This document shows positions 60,260 to 64,000 of a DNA stretch of 64,000 nt, piece after piece. Where the stretch lies: positions 8,142,501 through 8,206,500 of the forward strand of contig NZ_JAPEPO010000001.1 of assembly GCF_026340095.1 (NCBI RefSeq). Reading direction: 5' to 3'. Under the pieces are notes generated by a model. The model ran no database searches. It saw nothing but the letters and a program-made list of their open reading frames with translations, and was not told the origin of the DNA. The stretch is from Streptomyces sp. NBC_01446. Its GTDB lineage: Bacteria; Actinomycetota; Actinomycetes; Streptomycetales; Streptomycetaceae. How positions within the stretch are numbered: the stretch's first letter is position 1; each line of letters begins with the position of its first letter. The position numbers and the translations under genes were made by a program.

Positions 60260-61495
60260 GTGAGTGGTGGGCAGAGTGGACTTCCCCGATTGCTGACGGC
60301 AGCGGAGACAGCGGCGCCGGCGGACGCCGTCGACGTGATCGCGGAGGACCTGCGGCGGCGTTTCAACGCCACGAAGGTCACCTTCCTCATCGTGGACCTG
60401 ACGGGGAAGGCGGTGGCGCGGCTGTCCACCGCCCCCGCTGAGGGTGGGCGAGAAGCGGAGCGGATCCCCCTGTTCGGCAGCGTCTACGAGGAGGTGATCC
60501 GTACCCAGCGGCTGTATCAGGAGGCGACCGGCCAAGGGCAGCGGGTGATCGTGCCGGTCACCAACCGGGGAGATGCGATCGGGCTGCTGGAACTGCTCCT
60601 GCCGGTCGGCCCCGGCGAGGACGTCCTCGATGCGGTCGGGGAAGCCGCCCACGTCCTGGCCTACGTCGTGATCGCCAACGGGCGCTTCACCGATCTCTAC
60701 ACCTGGGGCAAACGCTCCAAGCCCCCCACCCTGGCAGCTGAAATCCAGTACCAGCTACTGCCCCCGTCGCTGTCGTGCGAGGCTGCACAGTTCACCCTGT
60801 GCGGGAGCCTGGAGCCCTCCGAGGAGCTCAGCGGTGACACCTTCGACTACATCCTGGACCGCGACACCTTGCACGTATCGGTGACCGACCCCATGGGGCA
60901 CGACATCGATGCCGCCCTGGCAGCCACGGTCCTGGTGGGCGCCCTGCGCGGCGCCCGCCGGGCGGGCGCCGACCTGGCCGAACAGGCCCACCGGGCCGAC
61001 CAGGCACTGATCGACCACGGCCACGGTCACGCCACCGGGCAGCTGCTGCGCATCAATCTCCACACCGGGCGGGCCAGGCTCGTCAACGCAGGTCATCCCT
61101 GGCCGCTGCGCATGCGCGACGGGACTGTGGAGGAGATCATCTGCGAGGTGGACCACCCCTTCGGGCTGTCCGAGCTGACCCCCCACCCCTATCGTGTGCA
61201 GGACCTCGATCTGCGGCCCGGTGACCGTCTGCTCATGTTCACCGACGGCATGCTTGAACGTCACGGCGAGCTGGTCGACCTGCCCGCCCTGCTGGAGCGC
61301 ACCCGGGACCTGCACCCGCGGGAGACCGTGCTGGCGCTGACGGCCGCGGTCCGGGACGCCGCCGACGGCCGGCTCCAAGACGATGCCACCGCCGTGTGCC
61401 TGGACTGGCACGGCCCCCAGGAGACCGAGCGGCACGTCAGCTCCGCCGCGGACATCCGGCAAGCCTCAGCCGCCCGCACGAAGGACCAGCCGTGA
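60260..61495 (+). CDS. GAF-domain SpoIIE (PP2C) serine/threonine phosphatase, 411 aa
   Basis: A GAF-like sensor fills residues about 20-150 (VDVIAEDLRRRFNATKVTFLIVDLTGKAVARL), followed by a SpoIIE phosphatase (SGDTFDYILDRDTLHVSVTDPMGHDIDAALAATVLVGALRGARRAG, LVNAGHPWPLRMRDG, RLLMFTDGMLERHG, LQDDATAVCLDW). The first metal Asp of the canonical GGDxxD is in SGDTFDYI, slightly altered but with Asp retained. No HATPase domain is present, unlike the protein at 6493. A partner-switching role is likely. The IS630 element begins 8 bp after the stop. Confidence 0.85.
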   Translation: MSGGQSGLPRLLTAAETAAPADAVDVIAEDLRRRFNATKVTFLIVDLTGKAVARLSTAPAEGGREAERIPLFGSVYEEVIRTQRLYQEATGQGQRVIVPVTNRGDAIGLLELLLPVGPGEDVLDAVGEAAHVLAYVVIANGRFTDLYTWGKRSKPPTLAAEIQYQLLPPSLSCEAAQFTLCGSLEPSEELSGDTFDYILDRDTLHVSVTDPMGHDIDAALAATVLVGALRGARRAGADLAEQAHRADQALIDHGHGHATGQLLRINLHTGRARLVNAGHPWPLRMRDGTVEEIICEVDHPFGLSELTPHPYRVQDLDLRPGDRLLMFTDGMLERHGELVDLPALLERTRDLHPRETVLALTAAVRDAADGRLQDDATAVCLDWHGPQETERHVSSAADIRQASAARTKDQP

Positions 61496-61595
61496 TCTAG
61501 CTAGTAGCGTGTCGTTGCTTAGTTCTGGGTTGTTTGGTTGGGATGGTGGGGTCCGGCAGATGTTGCTTCCCTTCTGCCGGACGGGAGTTGGGGTG

Positions 61596-62066
61596 ATGGG
61601 TTCGCAGAAGAAGAGGCCGGTGGTGCTGACCGCGGCTGATCGTGAAGAGCTGGTTCGGGTAACCACGACGGGTATCCATCCAGCCTCGGTGATCAGAAGG
61701 GCGCGGGTGCTGCTCGCGCTCGACACCTCTGCAGGCGCGATCGGCTCGCAGGACGCGGTCGCGGCCCGGGCCGGAGTCTCGGGCGAGACACTGCGGCTGG
61801 TGGCCAAGCGGTTCGCCGAGACCGGTGGCGATGTTCACGCCACGATCGCCCGGAAGAAGCGCGAGCTGCCGCCGGTACCCTCGCCGGTGACCGGTGAGGT
61901 CGAAGCCCGGCTGATCGCGATGGCATGCTCACAGCCACCCCAGGGCTATACCCGGTGGTCCCTGCGGCTGCTGGAGAAGCATGTCGCGCTGGTCGAGGAC
62001 ATCCCGAACCTGGATCACTCCACCATCGGGCGGGTCTTAAAAAAACGAAACTGCGTCCTCATCTGA
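61596..62066 (+). CDS. IS630 transposase, first frame (N-terminal DNA-binding part), 156 aa
   Basis: ATG 61596 starts MGSQKKRPVVLTAADREELV. The helix-turn-helix region is AIGSQDAVAARAGVSGETLRLVAKRFAETGG, and the frame ends shortly after the A7 run at 62039-62045. On its own the product is the DNA-binding half; the catalytic half is in the -1 frame. Confidence 0.85.
   Translation: MGSQKKRPVVLTAADREELVRVTTTGIHPASVIRRARVLLALDTSAGAIGSQDAVAARAGVSGETLRLVAKRFAETGGDVHATIARKKRELPPVPSPVTGEVEARLIAMACSQPPQGYTRWSLRLLEKHVALVEDIPNLDHSTIGRVLKKRNCVLI
62039..62045 (+). promoter_or_regulatory. Programmed -1 frameshift site (A AAA AAA)
   Basis: Seven A residues follow TT, read in the first frame as TTA AAA AAA CGA. 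A -1 slip moves ribosomes to the frame of the catalytic domain. The first frame ends seven codons later. Confidence 0.75.
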
Positions 62067-62737
62067 AGAAGTGCTGGACCATCCCACCGAAGGCAAACGC
62101 GCAGTTCGCGGCCCGGATGGAAGACGTACTGGCCATCTATGCCCGGCCCTATGACCCAGCACGTCCGGTCGTGTGCATGGACGAGAAGCCCTACCAGCTC
62201 CTCGACCATGCCCGCGCCCCGCTCCCGGCCCGCCCTGGCCACGACACCTGCCAGGACAGCGAGTACATCCGCTGCGGCACGTGCTCAATCTTCGTGTGGG
62301 TCGAACCCCTGCGCGGGTGGCGTCGAGTTCAGGCACTGTCCCAGCGGACCCGGATCGACTGGGCCGGCCAGATCAAACAGCTGCTGAGCGTGGATTACCC
62401 CGACGCCGAGGCCGTGGTGCTGGTGATGGACAACCTCAACACCCACACCATCGCCTCACTGTACGAGGCCTTCGAACCAGAAGAGGCCTTCGCGCTGGCC
62501 CAACGCCTCGAGATCCACCACACGCCCAAACACGGGTCATGGCTCAACATCGCCGAGATCGAACTCTCCGCGCTGACCCGCCAATGCCTCGACCGCCGGA
62601 TCAACGACCTCGACATCCTCAACACCGAACTCTCGGCCTGGCAGAACGCCACCAACACCGACCAACGCCAAGTGAACTGGCAGTTCACCACCCACGACGC
62701 ACGCACCAAACTACGTCACCTTTATCCCAAAAATTAG
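62045..62737 (+). CDS. IS630 transposase, catalytic domain (second frame)
   Basis: Following the slip the sequence is KLRPHLKKCWTIPPKANAQF, then the DDE residues in VVCMDEKPYQLL, VLVMDNLNTHTIAS and GSWLNIAEIELSALTRQCL, complete to HLYPKN. The fused protein would have about 380 residues, normal for IS630. All three acidic residues are intact, so the element may be active. Confidence 0.85.
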   Translation, partial: TKLRPHLKKCWTIPPKANAQFAARMEDVLAIYARPYDPARPVVCMDEKPYQLLDHARAPLPARPGHDTCQDSEYIRCGTCSIFVWVEPLRGWRRVQALSQRTRIDWAGQIKQLLSVDYPDAEAVVLVMDNLNTHTIASLYEAFEPEEAFALAQRLEIHHTPKHGSWLNIAEIELSALTRQCLDRRINDLDILNTELSAWQNATNTDQRQVNWQFTTHDARTKLRHLYPKN

Positions 62738-62757
62738 CTACGACGGTCTACTAGTTT

Positions 62758-63960
62758 GTGAGCGTGGCCACGACGTGTGTGAAGCGGGCGTTCAAGTACC
62801 GCTTCTATCCGACCGATGCGCAGGCGGCCGAGCTGTCGCGCACGTTCGGGTGCGTGCGCAAGGTCTACAACCTTGCACTCGCCGCCCGCACCGAAGCGTG
62901 GGCGCGGCAAGAGCGGATCAACTACAACGCCACGTCGGCCATGCTGACCGCATGGAAGAAGACCGGGGAACTGGCGTTCCTCAACGACGTGTCGTCCGTG
63001 CCGCTCCAGCAGTGTCTGCGGCACTTGCAGACAGCGTTCAGTAACTTCTTCGCCAAGCGGGCCAGGTATCCGCGCTTCAAGTCGCGGAAGAAGTCGCGGA
63101 GATCTGCCGAGTACACCAGCAGTGGTTTCCGTTTCCGTGCCGGTGGCCTGACTCTGGCGAAGATGAACGAACCGCTGGACGTCGTGTGGTCGCGCCCGCT
63201 GCCCGAGGGGGTGTCCCCGTCCACGGTGACCGTGTCGCAGGACGGCGCGGGGCGCTGGTTCGTCTCCTTGCTGTGCGAGGACCCGGCCGTCAAGCGACTT
63301 GCCGCTACCGGTTCGGCAGTGGGAATCGATGTCGGTCTGGATCACCTGCTGACCCAGTCCACCGGGGAGAAGATCGCCAATCCCCGGCATGAACGCAAGG
63401 ACCGCGCCCTCCTGGCCAAGGCTCAGCGAAGCCTCTCCCGAAAGGCCAAGGGCGACGGATCTAACCGGGTCAAGGCCCGGCGCAAGGTCGCCAAGATCCA
63501 CGCGAGGATCACCGACCGTCGCCGAGACCACCTGCACAAACTGACCACTCGTCTCGTTCGTGACAACCAAACGATCGTGATCGAGGACCTGACCGTGCGC
63601 AACATGGTCAAGAACCGGAAACTTGCCCGCGCCATCTCGGATGCGGCGTGGTCGGACTTCCGGAGCATGCTGGAGTACAAGGCCGCCTGGTACGGGCGGG
63701 AAGTGATCGCGGTCGACCGCTTCTTCCCCTCGTCCAAGTTGTGCTCCCACTGCGGCACCTTGCAGGGCACGATGCCGCTCAACGTCCGCACCTGGACGTG
63801 TGACTGCGGCACGACCCACGACCGGGACGTGAACGCAGCACGCAACCTTCTGGCCGCCGGGCTGGCGGTGACCGTCTGTGGAGCCGGTGTAAGACCTCAA
63901 CGGAGTTCTCCGGGCGGGCAGTCGGCGACGAAGCAGAAAACCCCACGGCGCGAGCCGTAG
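62758..63960 (+). CDS. tnpB: TnpB of an IS1341-type (tnpA-less) element, 400 aa
   Basis: The protein has a TnpB N-terminus (KRAFKYRFYPTDAQAAELSRTFGCVRKVYNLAL), RuvC-I Asp191 (VGIDVGLDHLLT), RuvC-II Glu276 (TIVIEDLTVRNM), zinc-ribbon cysteines 329, 332, 348 and 350, and RuvC-III Asp355/357 (DRDVNAARN). All catalytic positions are intact. It belongs to a different branch from IS605 copies A-C. No Y1 transposase is adjacent; the IS630 right end stops only seven bases upstream, so any left end was removed or never present. It would be mobilised in trans. A right-end hairpin follows. Confidence 0.93.
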   Translation: MSVATTCVKRAFKYRFYPTDAQAAELSRTFGCVRKVYNLALAARTEAWARQERINYNATSAMLTAWKKTGELAFLNDVSSVPLQQCLRHLQTAFSNFFAKRARYPRFKSRKKSRRSAEYTSSGFRFRAGGLTLAKMNEPLDVVWSRPLPEGVSPSTVTVSQDGAGRWFVSLLCEDPAVKRLAATGSAVGIDVGLDHLLTQSTGEKIANPRHERKDRALLAKAQRSLSRKAKGDGSNRVKARRKVAKIHARITDRRRDHLHKLTTRLVRDNQTIVIEDLTVRNMVKNRKLARAISDAAWSDFRSMLEYKAAWYGREVIAVDRFFPSSKLCSHCGTLQGTMPLNVRTWTCDCGTTHDRDVNAARNLLAAGLAVTVCGAGVRPQRSSPGGQSATKQKTPRREP

Positions 63961-63964
63961 GAAT

Positions 63965-63996
63965 CCCCCTCCTTTTCAGGAGGGGGGAGCATGTCA
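63965..63996 (+). other. Right-end hairpin and probable guide-RNA 3' end of the terminal TnpB element
   Basis: Perfect 8-bp stem CCCCCTCC/GGAGGGGG (63965-63972 with 63979-63986) with loop TTTTCA, then GAGCATGTCAA. A TCAA-type sequence near the tip fits a Y1 cleavage site. The guide would start close to 63996 and leave the window. Confidence 0.5.
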
Positions 63997-64000
63997 ACGG

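Larger units (their letters stand above)
61504..62751 (+). mobile_element. IS630-family insertion sequence, apparently complete
   Basis: Ends GTAGCGTGTCGTTGCT (61504-61519) and, inverted, GTAGACCGTCGTAGCT (62736-62751) match at 12 of 16 positions and are flanked by TA on both sides (61502-61503 and 62752-62753), the usual TA duplication. It contains two overlapping frames joined by a -1 frameshift site. It lies between the SpoIIE phosphatase gene and a TnpB element. Confidence 0.8.

Overview
The window is high-GC actinobacterial DNA, almost certainly from a Streptomyces chromosome and most likely an accessory or chromosome-arm region. Pointers are the strong G/C bias at third codon positions, frequent GTG starts, two methyltransferases of Streptomyces-type families, SpoIIE-type phosphatases with PAS/GAF sensors, a HelR-type RNA polymerase helicase with an upstream rifamycin-associated element, and a 'putative leader peptide' of the kind found before actinobacterial sulfur genes. 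There is no rRNA, tRNA or CRISPR array that I can see. About a third of the window is mobile DNA or decaying genes.

Layout. 1-3.3 kb: the 3' end of a TetR gene, interrupted at its stop codon by an inverted-repeat-bounded element that carries a very large TnpB-like RuvC nuclease (720 aa) and a DDE transposase of the IS5/HARBI type. 3.3-6.5 kb: TetR regulator, nitrilase-family amidohydrolase and an APC permease broken by one extra base. 6.5-15.5 kb: PAS-GAF-SpoIIE-HATPase phosphatase, D-Ala-D-Ala carboxypeptidase, two SAM methyltransferases, then a TetR repressor divergent from a patatin-P450 pair with two clear palindromic operators. 15.5-28.3 kb: a decay zone holding a truncated IS605 copy and remnants of amidohydrolase, YciI, endonuclease/exonuclease/phosphatase, THEP1, FdhA/YdeP, MFS, agmatine deiminase, cytosine permease and C45 acyltransferase genes. 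Intact genes are interspersed there (PEBP, PCMT, Vms1/baeRF2, a one-TM protein).

28.4-35.7 kb: an isochorismatase-like protein and a zinc ribbon, then a cysteine-codon leader peptide preceding two LLM flavin monooxygenases (probable organosulfur scavenging), an inositol-phosphatase-like protein and an MMPL exporter. 36-42.2 kb: two further IS200/IS605 copies flanking helR, whose upstream RAE predicts induction by rifamycins. 42.2-45.8 kb: fragments of amidohydrolase, sugar porter, integrase and PucR genes around a MurR/RpiR regulator that has lost its stop and runs into a membrane-protein gene. 45.8-57.3 kb: the best-preserved functional block. It is a carbohydrate locus with a secreted polysaccharide lyase, a Tat-exported beta-propeller, a DeoR/LacI hybrid regulator, a complete sugar ABC importer without its ATPase, a 2-hydroxyacid dehydrogenase and a ThuA-like protein, followed by MarR, cupin and alpha/beta-hydrolase genes. 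Repeated TTTCG/CGAAA operators in this block suggest one regulon controlled by the local regulator.

57.2-64 kb: an insertion-sequence cluster (IS5 fragment, IS1380 with a TTAA target duplication, transposase and DNA-ligase fragments, an apparently intact IS630 with a -1 frameshift site, and an IS1341-type TnpB element at the end) surrounding a GAF-SpoIIE phosphatase gene. The most unusual items are the large TnpB-like protein packaged with a DDE transposase between shared inverted repeats, three related IS605/TnpB copies with conserved right ends and different predicted guide sequences, the RAE-helR unit bordered by IS605, and the cysteine leader peptide.
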